Shown: one piece after another, positions 26,079 through 35,116 of the stretch
Position numbering within the stretch: position 1 is the first letter of the stretch
Layout of the letters: every line of letters starts with the position of its first letter
DNA from: Ignavibacteria bacterium
Lineage (GTDB): Bacteria; Bacteroidota; Ignavibacteria; Kapaibacteriales; Kapaibacteriaceae
Length of the DNA: 63,379 nt
Direction: 5' to 3'
Assembly (NCBI GenBank): GCA_013204605.1
Contig: JABMNI010000075.1
Coordinates: 1 to 63,379 of the forward strand
The notes under the pieces: generated by a model
Database searches by the model: none
The model's input: only the letters and a program-made list of their open reading frames with translations
What the model was told of the DNA's origin: nothing
Position numbers and translations under genes: made by a program

Positions 26079-26327
26079 TCACTTGTTCCCTAACCGTTGC
26101 ACCGATCTCAAAAAGTGTACAATGCCGGCTACACTTCCAAGTGACAATCCAATTGCTAGATACAAAGGCGTTGTTTGCATTGCTTCGTCAATAAACCATC
26201 CAACTGCACCAAATAACAAAACCGAGGCTGCTAGTTGACTTCCAAGAACCATATACGGCGCTAGTTGCCGTACTACTGAACTTCCCGTACTATTCGCCCG
26301 GGGCGTTCTGTTGTTCTTTTCAAGCAT
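26079..26327 (-). CDS. atpZ: AtpZ/AtpI family protein, first gene of the atp run
   Basis: The 82-residue product has a polar N-terminus and two membrane helices. The pattern APYMVLGSQLAASVLLFG, GWFIDEAM, and GLSLGSVAGIVHFLR matches the AtpZ family (small proteins at the head of atp operons, proposed to act in Mg2+ or Ca2+ transport or Fo assembly). The promoter of the run probably lies in 26328-26371, which is very short and AT-rich. Confidence 0.85.
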   Translation of the reverse strand: MLEKNNRTPRANSTGSSVVRQLAPYMVLGSQLAASVLLFGAVGWFIDEAMQTTPLYLAIGLSLGSVAGIVHFLRSVQRLGNK

Positions 26328-26371
26328 TAATTGACCAAAATTATGCGATGCAAAAATACGATTTATTGTGG

Positions 26372-27715
26372 TTAAAAGCCCAATTCGCGTAGGGTGTTAA
26401 TAACTGCATCAACGTAGATGTTGTTGGTTTCACCGTACCACGTACTCTCCGGGATGAACCGAATGGCACCGTAAGTTGTTGGGTTAAGGGGCTTTATGGC
26501 GCTGGTCGAGATCACACTTACTTCCTCAGGTCTGAATTCATTGTCGATATCGTAAAGTGCAATTGTACAGCCTAACTCAGTCAGTATCTTTTCTTCAATT
26601 GGTACTCTGGCATAGCCCAGCAGCACCCATGGGACGCGGATTTTTACAATGTATCCGTCCGAACGCTGTGCCGTAACTACCCGCACTTGGTCTACGGCAG
26701 ACTCTTGAACGGCATCTAACTCATCGGTGGTGCGGATTTTTACGCTTGGTCTGATTTCGGCAAAGTCGCCAATCTTGACCGCAATGGCGTACAGGCCGGA
26801 ATCGGTGGATTCACGGACGGTGAGTTCGCGTTTTTTTACCGACATTACATACCGAGATCCGCCTAGATCTTCGGCCGGGGTTGTATCTAACCATATTTCA
26901 AGACGATCTGCCGTGCAGGTATCGCACCAGCCCGTTACAACGTTCGAGTCCACTACCTTTATCCATACGTACAGGTTGTCGTCATCATACACGGTGCGTG
27001 CCGTGAACGAAGCATCTGCCGGCCCCGTCCAATAAAATGCGCCTTCGTGAACATTCCGAATTGAGTTGGTTATCACATCTGAAACAAACCCTGCGTAAAC
27101 CTGTCGCCCCCTGCTATAGCAAGGAACCGTGGTGTATTCAACAGCGAATTCTTCTAAACCCTCTTCGTCTAAAAACCGCTCCTTGGTTTGAAGCGTGCTG
27201 AAATTTCGGTAAGATTCGTGTCCGAAGTGCTCAACTTTATTGCTGATAAATTCATCTACCTGAACCATGCTACCACTACGATAGGTGTACCCGCGAATAG
27301 TCCAGTAGTCTGATTTTTTCTTCTGAGTCACGTAGGCTATCGTGTCGCGAACCAGTACGCCAATCTCGAGTGGTAAATCAATGTAGGCTAGTTGGAAGTT
27401 GCCAACGTTTACGAGGTAGCCAAAGTTGTCGACGAAAAGGTAGACGGTACTTTCTCGTTTCCGCTGACCCAGCACATTCACCGAGAAGGTTACGTCGGGC
27501 ACGCCATCGCCGGTAAAATCGCCCACGTCCCAGCCCCAAACCCTATACTGGGCGCCCTTTGGCATAGCTGCTTCGAGATCTGCAATCAATTCATCATCGA
27601 AATACGGCTGAAGTTTCAGGCTAAATTCTTTGAACTCCATGCCCGACTGCGAGTAGGCAGAGATGGTAAAAAGGAGCCCAAACAAAAGGCTTACGCTATG
27701 TTGAGCAACCTTCAC
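26372..27715 (-). CDS. Secreted protein with CBM9-like domain
   Basis: A GTG start directly abuts the upstream stop (TAAGTG). The 447-residue product begins with a signal peptide (LLFGLLFTISAYSQS). The N-terminal half contains WDVGDFTGDGVPDVTFSV, an FG-GAP-like calcium-binding turn. The second half (about 225-425) has ARTVYDDDNLYVWIKVVDS, DRLEIWLDTT and KIRVPWVLLGY, the pattern of the family 9 carbohydrate-binding fold found on many exported proteins. No sorting domain is obvious; a periplasmic or outer-membrane location is possible. Function unknown. Confidence 0.75.
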   Translation of the reverse strand: MKVAQHSVSLLFGLLFTISAYSQSGMEFKEFSLKLQPYFDDELIADLEAAMPKGAQYRVWGWDVGDFTGDGVPDVTFSVNVLGQRKRESTVYLFVDNFGYLVNVGNFQLAYIDLPLEIGVLVRDTIAYVTQKKKSDYWTIRGYTYRSGSMVQVDEFISNKVEHFGHESYRNFSTLQTKERFLDEEGLEEFAVEYTTVPCYSRGRQVYAGFVSDVITNSIRNVHEGAFYWTGPADASFTARTVYDDDNLYVWIKVVDSNVVTGWCDTCTADRLEIWLDTTPAEDLGGSRYVMSVKKRELTVRESTDSGLYAIAVKIGDFAEIRPSVKIRTTDELDAVQESAVDQVRVVTAQRSDGYIVKIRVPWVLLGYARVPIEEKILTELGCTIALYDIDNEFRPEEVSVISTSAIKPLNPTTYGAIRFIPESTWYGETNNIYVDAVINTLRELGF

Positions 27716-28714
27716 TTACAACGTTTCTGAATTCAGTAGCACCGAATCTCTAACTTCTATGTGACTTGTTTTTAGGCGAGCTCCAAATTGCGCTACAACC
27801 TGTGCCGACGCGTACGAGGCTAGTCTACCAGCATGTTCTGGGCGATGTTTGTGCAACGCGGCATACAGAAAGGCTCCGGCATACATATCACCGGCACCCG
27901 TAGTATCAACCGGTTTAACGGCGTAGGCTGGAATTTCTACGTCGTACCCCGACCACGAAACCAGCGAACCATGCTCACCCTTGGTGAATACAACGTTCTT
28001 GTATTGTTTGCGGAGGCGTTGATATGCAGCAACTGCTTTTTCTTCTTCTGCAAGGGCGCACCCTTCGCGTTCGTTACAGAACACCAAATCGGCACTCTTC
28101 AAAATAGATCTCAGCCGATCACCAAATACATCCACAATAAAACCATCGCTGCAGGTAACTGCAATATTGGTTCCGTGTTTTTTAGCGTAAAAGGCCGCAA
28201 CTTCGGCACTTTCCGCTCCATTTTCGTCGGTAAGCTTGTACCCTTCAATGTACAGCCATTCCGAATCTTTTATCAGCTGTTCGTTTATGTTTTTCTTGTT
28301 GAACTCGGTGTTAATCGCCAACGTTGTATTTAACGTTCGCTCACCATCGGGAGTAATCAAAACAAGACAGGTTCCAGTGTCTTCGCCTTTAACTAGGTCG
28401 GCCTCCAACACTATTCCAAGGTCCTTGAATTCCGAAGCATAAAATTCACCCAGAGCATCGTCACCTAACAAGGAACAGTAAGCCCCTTGCCCCCCAAACT
28501 GCGCAAAGGCGATTATGGTGTTAGCCGCGCTGCCGCCGCTACTTTTGTGGGCTTCACGCGTGTTGAGTTGCTGGATCATTTCGCGCTGCCGCAGGGCATC
28601 GGTGAGCGTCATGGAGCCTTTTTCGACCCCAAACGCTATTAATTCTTCTTCGGTAACTCTGTATTCTATGTCTACTAAGGCATTACCAATGCCGGTCAAC
28701 AAAATTTTCTTCAC
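27716..28714 (-). CDS. PfkB-family kinase, adenosine kinase-like
   Basis: The 332-residue product has both PfkB signatures: GGSAANTIIAFAQFGG near residue 59 and DTTGAGDMYAGAFLYA near residue 266, with the catalytic aspartate in GAGD. MKKILLTGIGNALVDIEYRV and the DTGTCLVLITPDGERT segment resemble the bacterial adenosine kinase/inosine kinase branch more than fructokinases. The product phosphorylates a nucleoside or sugar; the exact substrate is inferred. It is followed without gap by the CBM9-like gene. Confidence 0.85.
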   Translation of the reverse strand: MKKILLTGIGNALVDIEYRVTEEELIAFGVEKGSMTLTDALRQREMIQQLNTREAHKSSGGSAANTIIAFAQFGGQGAYCSLLGDDALGEFYASEFKDLGIVLEADLVKGEDTGTCLVLITPDGERTLNTTLAINTEFNKKNINEQLIKDSEWLYIEGYKLTDENGAESAEVAAFYAKKHGTNIAVTCSDGFIVDVFGDRLRSILKSADLVFCNEREGCALAEEEKAVAAYQRLRKQYKNVVFTKGEHGSLVSWSGYDVEIPAYAVKPVDTTGAGDMYAGAFLYAALHKHRPEHAGRLASYASAQVVAQFGARLKTSHIEVRDSVLLNSETL

Positions 28715-28747
28715 TTGGTCCCTGATTATTCCTTGATCGACACAAAA

Positions 28748-29767
28748 CTACGAGTCTAACGACAGACGTATAATTTCTTCGCACAAAGCGCCGAATTCAA
28801 TGCCGGCTTCTTTGGCGGCCATTGGCACTAAACTCGTTTCGGTGAATCCAGGAATGGTATTCACTTCAAGGCAAAAAGGCATTCCATCTTCGGTTAGCCT
28901 AAAGTCTACCCGGCTAAAGGCTTTGCACCCTAAAACGCTATGTGCGGCAACGGCTAAATTTTGTACATGGAACTGAACTTCTTCGCTAAGGTCGGCAGGA
29001 CACTGATAGTCCGTCTTGCCCTTCGTGTATTTGTTTTCGTAATCGTAAAACCCGTCCTTAGGTTCGATTTCTATTACCGGTAGCGCATCTGTGCCTAAAA
29101 CTGCCACGGTGATTTCGCGTCCAGGAATGTAGCGTTCCACCAACACAATATCGGAGTACTTGCCAGCTAGCTCGATGGCGATTTGTAAATCGTGCGACGA
29201 GCCACTTTCCACAATCGTCATTCCAACCGTCGATCCCTGATCATTGGGTTTCACGACCATCTTGCCGTTTATTTCTCTGAGAATTTCTTCGAGCATTTCA
29301 AGATCGGCCGCATCCTTCGGATGCACGCTCACCCAATGTGGCGATGGAATACCGGCAACCTGCATCATCATTTTCGACATTCCTTTATCCATGGCAACGG
29401 CACTGGCCAGCATTCCGCTGCCAGTAAACGGAATCTTATGCAGGTCTAAAAGTGCCTGCATATATCCGTCTTCGCCATACTTGCCATGCAAGGCAATGAA
29501 CACCACGTCGGCATTCTTCACTTCAGCAATTGTCAAACACTCCACAAGTTTGGTTGTATCGAACGCTCGCAGCTCCGTATCGGTTACTTCGGCTGCATAT
29601 GCGGCGTTTAAATCGGCATCATTTAATACACCGGCGCTCCCACGCATAGGATCAACCGCGGTTACGTTATGTCCAAGCCCCCTTAACGCAAAAGTTATTG
29701 CCCTACCACTCAACAAAGAAATATTTCGTTCCGGGCTTATTCCACCCAACAGTACGGCGATATTCAT
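28748..29767 (-). CDS. ddl: D-alanine--D-alanine ligase
   Basis: The 339-residue ATP-grasp enzyme begins with the Ddl signature VLLGGISPERNISLLSG. HGKYGEDGYMQALLDL, VVKPNDQGSTVGM and FCLEVNTIPGFTETSLVPM (the Mg-binding asparagine and the active-site loop) are intact. It makes the D-Ala-D-Ala dipeptide for peptidoglycan in the cytoplasm. It stands away from mur genes here, between the kinase and the DNA glycosylase. Confidence 0.96.
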   Translation of the reverse strand: MNIAVLLGGISPERNISLLSGRAITFALRGLGHNVTAVDPMRGSAGVLNDADLNAAYAAEVTDTELRAFDTTKLVECLTIAEVKNADVVFIALHGKYGEDGYMQALLDLHKIPFTGSGMLASAVAMDKGMSKMMMQVAGIPSPHWVSVHPKDAADLEMLEEILREINGKMVVKPNDQGSTVGMTIVESGSSHDLQIAIELAGKYSDIVLVERYIPGREITVAVLGTDALPVIEIEPKDGFYDYENKYTKGKTDYQCPADLSEEVQFHVQNLAVAAHSVLGCKAFSRVDFRLTEDGMPFCLEVNTIPGFTETSLVPMAAKEAGIEFGALCEEIIRLSLDS

Positions 29768-29834
29768 AGATTCTGATTTAATGTGAAAGTCTGTTTTTTT
29801 TGAAAGACTGGTAATGTATAAATCTGGTGGCTAA

Positions 29835-30584
29835 CTAGGCGTTCATCAACTTTTGCAATTCTTGAATGTCCTGCCAGGTTTCTTTTTTCCACGCCGGGTT
29901 TCGCAGCAGCGCGGCCGGATGATACGTAACCTTGGTTGGAATGCCCTCGTAACTATGTGTTGTTGCACGCATGGTTCCCAACGAGTCCTTGTTTTTCAAC
30001 AGCGTATTTGCCGCAGTCAAACCCAACGCAAGTATGAATTCAGGCTTAACCAGCTCAATTTGCTTTTTCAAATATGGCTCGCAAGTGTCGGTTTCGGTGG
30101 CAAGGGGCTTTCTGTTACTTGGTGGACGGCACTTCAGAATATTGCAGATGTACACATCCTCTCTGGGTAATTCAATAGCCTCGAGTATCTTGGTAAGCAG
30201 CTGTCCGGCGCGTCCAACAAACGGCAGACCCTGCTTATCCTCGTCTGCCCCGGGCGCTTCACCAACTATCATGAGTCGTGCGTTTGGATTGCCCGAACCA
30301 AATACAAACTCTGTTCGAGTAGCACCTAACGGGCATAGCATACAGTTGCAAATGAGGTCGTTAAGTGCGGTGATAGAAGTTGCTTTGCTCCATTCCGGCC
30401 GATCCATTTTTACTGTCTTCATGCTTCGGCTTTCTGTATTACTAGTGTAATCAACTTCGTCCTGCTCTGCTACATCCGGTGCTATGGGCACAACGGCACC
30501 TTCCCATTTCTGGTAATAGGTTACGTTGCCCAGCATTTCGCGTTGCTGACGCAGATAGTTCTCAATGTTGCGGTGGATTGACAT
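29835..30584 (-). CDS. Family 4/5 uracil-DNA glycosylase (4Fe-4S)
   Basis: The 249-residue product has an N-terminal extension of about 85 residues and then the Udg4-like core. GEAPGADEDKQGLPFVGRAG is the uracil-binding motif, and HPAALLRNP is the second active-site motif. Iron-sulfur cysteines are in CNCMLCPLG and in YICNILKCRPP with a later DTCEPYL. It removes uracil from DNA as the first step of base-excision repair. The gene follows the clpC terminator. Confidence 0.93.
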   Translation of the reverse strand: MSIHRNIENYLRQQREMLGNVTYYQKWEGAVVPIAPDVAEQDEVDYTSNTESRSMKTVKMDRPEWSKATSITALNDLICNCMLCPLGATRTEFVFGSGNPNARLMIVGEAPGADEDKQGLPFVGRAGQLLTKILEAIELPREDVYICNILKCRPPSNRKPLATETDTCEPYLKKQIELVKPEFILALGLTAANTLLKNKDSLGTMRATTHSYEGIPTKVTYHPAALLRNPAWKKETWQDIQELQKLMNA

Positions 30585-30611
30585 GTTGCGTTTGGTTCAA
30601 ACTTAATAGGA

Positions 30612-30648
30612 AAATGCCATCTGCTGAATTGCTCAACAGATGGCATTT
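30612..30648 (-). terminator. Hairpin downstream of clpC
   Basis: A perfect 12-bp stem pairs 30612-30623 (AAATGCCATCTG) with 30637-30648 around a 13-base loop. On the minus strand it follows the clpC stop by 72 bases. The T tract after it is weak (TTCCTATT), while the plus side has TTTGTGTTTTT. It probably ends clpC transcription before the glycosylase gene. Confidence 0.6.
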
Positions 30649-30720
30649 GTGTTTTTGCGGTGCGTATTGACGTAGGTCACTGATTGACCCTGGTCATTGA
30701 CTCATCTGGGGCATTGAATT

Positions 30721-33243
30721 TTACACGGGAGGTTCCGTAAGGTGATCAGCTTCTTCCGGCTCTTCCAGCTGGTCAGCCCCCTTACCCTTTGTAGTAGTAA
30801 AAATAATGCCACCAATTTTCTTGTCGAACCTGCCTTTAAGCTTGGTGCCCTCGGTGTAATTGCCTTTTAGCATTTCCTCGGCTAACGCATCTTCAACATA
30901 TTTCTGAATAGTGCGGCGAAGTGGCCGAGCGCCAAACTTCTCATCGAATCCTTTTTCAGCTAAGAACTCTTTTGCTGGTCTTGCTAACTCAAGTGTAATT
31001 CCACGTTGGGCTAGTCTGTGAGAAAGCTCCTTCAATTGCAAATCGATTATCGATAGCATGTGCTCTTTTTTTAGCTGGCGGAACACAACGTATTCATCAA
31101 TCCGATTAATGAACTCTGGATTGAAGAGACGCTTAAGAGTTTCCTCAACCGTTTGCTTCATGTTCTCGTAGTCATCTAAAACGGCATCGGTAGTAAATCC
31201 AATCTTGCCGCCGGCTTTCACATCACGCATACCAACGTTGCTTGTCATGATGATAATGGTATTCTTGAAATCAACCCTACGGCCAAGTCCATCGGTCAGC
31301 TGGCCATCGTCGAAAACTTGCAAGAGAATATTAAAAACGTCCGGATGTGCTTTTTCGATTTCGTCGAGCAGAATAATTGAATACGGTTTTCTGCGGACCT
31401 TTTCAGTTAGCTGTCCACCCTCTTCGTATCCAACGTAACCTGGAGGCGCTCCAACTAATCTCGACACGCTAAACTTCTCCATGTACTCACTCATGTCAAC
31501 ACGAATTAACGCGTCTTCAGAGTCGAACATATACCGTGCCAACGCCTTGGCCAACTCTGTCTTTCCAACACCCGTAGGGCCAAGGAACATGAACGATCCA
31601 ATTGGACGCGAAGGATCTTTCAAACCGGCACGTGCTCGTCGAATGGCCTTGGTAAGGTGATCAACGGCTTCGTCTTGACCAATCACTTGGAGCTTCAATT
31701 CCTCCGGCATCTTCAAGAGTTTAGCGGTTTCACTTTCAGCAATTCTATTAACAGGAATCCCCGTCATCATTGCCACAACGTCGGCAACATCATCTTCGGT
31801 TACATCATGAACAATATTAATTGCTTTTTGCTCCCACTCTTCTTTTACTTGCTCAAGCTCGGCTTGCAATTTCTTTTCTAGATCTCTTAATCGAGCAGCT
31901 TCTTCGAAAATCTGTTTTTTTACAACTTGATTTTTTTGAACTTTCACTTCTTCAATCTTCTCTTCCAAATCCAAAACTTCTTTTGGAACATCAATATGAG
32001 CCAAGTGCACTCGCGCACCAGCTTCATCTAACACATCAAGTGCTTTGTCGGGCAAAAATCTATCGGTTATATACCGGTCTGCCATAATTACGCAGGCACG
32101 AACGGCATCGGCGGAATATTTCACTCCATGGTGCTTCTCATACCGATCGCTAACATTTGAAAGAATTTGAATTGCTTCATCAGGACTTGGTGGCTCGACA
32201 AGAATTTTCTGGAATCTTCTATCTAATGCACCATCTTTTTCAATGAACTGCCTATACTCATCTAGCGTGGTTGCGCCAATACACTGAAGCTCGCCCCTAG
32301 AAAGTGCGGGCTTAAACATATTCGAGGCATCTAGTGACCCTGAAGCACCACCGGCACCAACTATCGTGTGAAGCTCATCGATGAATAGAATTACATCTTT
32401 TGCTTTTTCAAGCTCATTCATCACTGCCTTCATTCGTTCTTCAAATTGACCCCGATACTTTGTACCGGCAACCAACGAAGCCAAATCCAACGTCACAATG
32501 CGTTTGTCGAACAAAATCCGAGATACCTTGCGATCAATAATGCGAAGCGCCAACCCTTCAACAATGGCTGTCTTACCCACACCAGGTTCGCCAATCAATA
32601 CCGGATTGTTCTTTTTCCTGCGCGATAATACTTGCGCAACACGTTGAATTTCTTTTTCTCTACCAATTACGGGATCAAGTTTTCCTTCTACCGCAAGCTT
32701 TGTTAGATCACGCCCAAAGTTGTCTAGAACGGGAGTTTTCACTCTTTCCGGAACCGACTTAACACGCGTACTGCCTTTGTCGGCTTTCGGCTGTCCCGAC
32801 CCTTGTTTACCGCCCAGGTAGTTATCGAGTTCTTTCCTAACGGCTTCGTAATTCACGCCGTACTGAGAAAGGATTTGAGCGGCAATGTTATCTTCATCGC
32901 GTAGTAACGACAGTAACAGGTGCTCGGTTCCTATTACATCTGATTTGTAAAGTTTAGCTTCGAGATAGGTTATTTTCAAAACCTTCTCGGCCTGCTTTGT
33001 AAGTGGGATATTACCAATTGTGAGTGGGCCGCCTGTAGAACGCACGGTGTCTTCGATACTGCGTTTCAGCTTACTGAGTTCAACCGTCAAACTTTGTAAA
33101 ATCTTAACGCCAATACCTTCTCCTTCACGGATAATTCCCAGAAGCAGATGCTCGGTACCAATGTAGTCATGCCCCAAACGCAAAGCTTCCTCGCGACTGA
33201 GTCGTATTACATCTTGTACCCTATTTGAAAAATTGCCTTCCAT
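30721..33243 (-). CDS. clpC: ClpC-type AAA+ unfoldase
   Basis: The 840-residue product has two N-terminal Clp repeats (residues about 15-140), AAA-1 with P-loop GEPGVGKT, a UVR/middle-domain segment ([19 protein letters not shown]) and AAA-2 with GPTGVGKT. This layout separates ClpC from ClpA and ClpB. The C-terminus carries an acidic tail with [15 protein letters not shown]. It unfolds proteins for degradation by ClpP, which is not in the window. It appears to be monocistronic: a 153-bp gap lies before it and a hairpin after it. Confidence 0.95.
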   Translation of the reverse strand: MEGNFSNRVQDVIRLSREEALRLGHDYIGTEHLLLGIIREGEGIGVKILQSLTVELSKLKRSIEDTVRSTGGPLTIGNIPLTKQAEKVLKITYLEAKLYKSDVIGTEHLLLSLLRDEDNIAAQILSQYGVNYEAVRKELDNYLGGKQGSGQPKADKGSTRVKSVPERVKTPVLDNFGRDLTKLAVEGKLDPVIGREKEIQRVAQVLSRRKKNNPVLIGEPGVGKTAIVEGLALRIIDRKVSRILFDKRIVTLDLASLVAGTKYRGQFEERMKAVMNELEKAKDVILFIDELHTIVGAGGASGSLDASNMFKPALSRGELQCIGATTLDEYRQFIEKDGALDRRFQKILVEPPSPDEAIQILSNVSDRYEKHHGVKYSADAVRACVIMADRYITDRFLPDKALDVLDEAGARVHLAHIDVPKEVLDLEEKIEEVKVQKNQVVKKQIFEEAARLRDLEKKLQAELEQVKEEWEQKAINIVHDVTEDDVADVVAMMTGIPVNRIAESETAKLLKMPEELKLQVIGQDEAVDHLTKAIRRARAGLKDPSRPIGSFMFLGPTGVGKTELAKALARYMFDSEDALIRVDMSEYMEKFSVSRLVGAPPGYVGYEEGGQLTEKVRRKPYSIILLDEIEKAHPDVFNILLQVFDDGQLTDGLGRRVDFKNTIIIMTSNVGMRDVKAGGKIGFTTDAVLDDYENMKQTVEETLKRLFNPEFINRIDEYVVFRQLKKEHMLSIIDLQLKELSHRLAQRGITLELARPAKEFLAEKGFDEKFGARPLRRTIQKYVEDALAEEMLKGNYTEGTKLKGRFDKKIGGIIFTTTKGKGADQLEEPEEADHLTEPPV

Positions 33244-33352
33244 GTCTCTTCTGTTGTATTGTTGAACGTGAAAACTATGACGTAAGTCGACCTTTTCTGT
33301 TACTTTTCATTTTAATATACAGCATTCGCGTTTGTGCTACTCCAAAAGATAT

Positions 33353-33377
33353 GCACACTTATCTCATCCGCAAGTGC
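33353..33377. promoter_or_regulatory. Imperfect inverted repeat upstream of clpC
   Basis: GCACACTT (33353-33360) and AAGTGC (33372-33377) form imperfect inverted arms 11 bases apart, about 115 bases before the clpC start. The GCACT-like halves faintly recall CIRCE but do not match it. This is a weak candidate for a stress-response operator. Confidence 0.2.
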
Positions 33378-33396
33378 CAACAACTCCTTTCAATTC

Positions 33397-34302
33397 TTAG
33401 TCATAAAGTCTTTTCACCTTACCAACCGCAATCACTAACGATGGCACCTGTGGTGTTGGTGAATGAGCGTTGCTAGACGCTGCTGGAGTACTCTTCTTTC
33501 CTTTTTTCGACTTGGTAGTGGGCAACGCTTCTTCAACTTTCGTCACAACTGTTGCAGGCGGCGGGGGAAGCGTAGAAATGCTCACACGCAAATCTGAATT
33601 TTTCACCTTCATCAGCATCTCTTTTACGGCAGCCTTCCGTAGCTTTATTAGTTCAATGTTGGGATCGGCTGGGTCTTCAGGCTTGATGGGTTCTGCAGGG
33701 GGCTCTTTTCCTTTTTTCACTTTCTTAACTGCTTTCGCCCAAGCCTTCATCTGACTTTCGTAATCCTTCAATATGCGTGCTTTCATTGCACTTACTTGAT
33801 CTTCGTCGGCACCTACTTGTACATTAATATTTAACTCTTGGTTTTCCGTCATTACACTCGCCAAATCAGAAAATGTGGAATTCGCTTGACTAGAAAACAC
33901 CACTGAATTTTTTTCAAAACCGGATATCGAGGCTATCGCCGCTCCTTCTATTACTTCTCTCAACTTGAAGTCGCGCTTAATTTCCTGGAATTTTGTGCTG
34001 GCAGGTACAACCACCTTCGTTTCGTAACGGTACACGTTATATCCCGCGAAAAGGAACTTACACTCTCCTGCTTCATTTAACACTACTAAATACGTACCAT
34101 CGGTGGCGTTTGAACTCAAAGTGTTCTTCTTACCCGAAGGTGTATACACTAGTATCTTACAGCCAATGGGCTTACCCGTTGTCTCATCTAGAATTTTACC
34201 TTCAATGCGTGTAACTGCTTGCTGGCTGAACAACATAGTTGAAGTCAGCGCCATGATAAATACACACAGCAGAAAATTCTTCGACGTATTAATCACAATC
34301 AT
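33397..34302 (-). CDS. Exported protein with carboxypeptidase-regulatory-like domain
   Basis: The 301-residue product has a signal peptide (FLLCVFIMALTSTMLFSQQ). Residues about 32-110 (IEGKILDETTGKPIGCKILVY, then DGTYLVVLNEAGECKFLFAGYNVYRYE) match the carboxypeptidase regulatory-like fold common in Bacteroidota outer-membrane proteins. The later part is helical and lysine-rich (AKAVKKVKKGKEPP), and the C-terminus is Pro/Ser-rich. Family members often continue into an OmpA domain, which is missing here. Possibly periplasmic; function unknown. Confidence 0.75.
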   Translation of the reverse strand: MIVINTSKNFLLCVFIMALTSTMLFSQQAVTRIEGKILDETTGKPIGCKILVYTPSGKKNTLSSNATDGTYLVVLNEAGECKFLFAGYNVYRYETKVVVPASTKFQEIKRDFKLREVIEGAAIASISGFEKNSVVFSSQANSTFSDLASVMTENQELNINVQVGADEDQVSAMKARILKDYESQMKAWAKAVKKVKKGKEPPAEPIKPEDPADPNIELIKLRKAAVKEMLMKVKNSDLRVSISTLPPPPATVVTKVEEALPTTKSKKGKKSTPAASSNAHSPTPQVPSLVIAVGKVKRLYD

Positions 34303-34315
34303 AGACTCTCACTAA

Positions 34316-35077
34316 TTATTTCTTCGATAAAAAATTTTGAATGCCGTCCTTGCAATCTTGCGTCTGCCTTACCAAGGCATTCATCGCGGCAGCATACTGT
34401 AATCCCGAATCCACCGACATACCGTGCAATGCATTTAGCATGCGCTTGCTTAACGCAATGGAAGTAGAACTATTTTGAGCAATGTCATTTGCCATAGCGT
34501 TTGTATAGCTTTCCAACTGGTCATGTTCAACCACATCAGTAATCAGGCCAATTCTCTGCGCCTCCGTTGCATCTATGTTTTTCGCCGTCAATATCAGTTT
34601 TCTTGACTGCGTGTCGCCAATCTTTCTCAATAGGTACACCATTACTATGGCGGGTATAAATCCAATTTTTACCTCCGAATATCCAAAAACAGCGTGCTGC
34701 CGGGATGCAACTACAATGTCGCACACCGTGGCTAAGCCGCAGCCGCCAGCAATGGCCGGACCCTGCACCATGGCAATAACGGGTTTACTACACTCGGAGA
34801 TGCCTTTCATAAGCAGCATCAGTCTGGTAGAATCCTCCAGATTTTCTTCGGCAGAATTTTGACTAATTGTCTGCAGATATTCCAGATCTGCACCGGCGCA
34901 AAATGCTTTACCGTCGCCCCGCAGTACAACAACCTTCACACTAGAATTCGATTCAACATTGGCGAATGCAGCCGAGAGCTCGCTAACCATTTCTTCGTTG
35001 AGCGCATTTCGTTTATCGGCGCGCATCATGGTAATGGTTGCAACCGGACCGCTAATTGTTGTTTGAACTGTACTCAT
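34316..35077 (-). CDS. Enoyl-CoA hydratase/isomerase family protein
   Basis: I choose ATG at 35077 (MSTVQTT), giving 253 residues; a TTG three codons upstream is less likely. The crotonase fold is clear: RADKRNALNEEM, AFCAGADLEYL (oxyanion hole) and VQGPAIAGGCGLATVCD. In true hydratases two glutamates serve as catalysts; here the region equivalent to the first is IAGGCGLATVCDIVVAS and the second lies near VFGYSEVKIGFIPA, where only one candidate glutamate is visible. The reaction (hydration, isomerisation or lyase) is therefore not certain. Confidence 0.88.
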   Translation of the reverse strand: MSTVQTTISGPVATITMMRADKRNALNEEMVSELSAAFANVESNSSVKVVVLRGDGKAFCAGADLEYLQTISQNSAEENLEDSTRLMLLMKGISECSKPVIAMVQGPAIAGGCGLATVCDIVVASRQHAVFGYSEVKIGFIPAIVMVYLLRKIGDTQSRKLILTAKNIDATEAQRIGLITDVVEHDQLESYTNAMANDIAQNSSTSIALSKRMLNALHGMSVDSGLQYAAAMNALVRQTQDCKDGIQNFLSKK

Positions 35078-35116
35078 ATCCCACAAAAATACAAGTGCCA
35101 GCCGTTCTGGGAGTAC

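Noticed and set aside
30612-30648. Attenuator or riboswitch before the DNA glycosylase
   Set aside because: It is a simple long hairpin with no aptamer-like structure; its place after clpC fits a terminator.
33353-33377. CIRCE/HrcA operator for clpC
   Set aside because: The arms are short and imperfect and do not match the CIRCE consensus; kept only as a weak inverted repeat.
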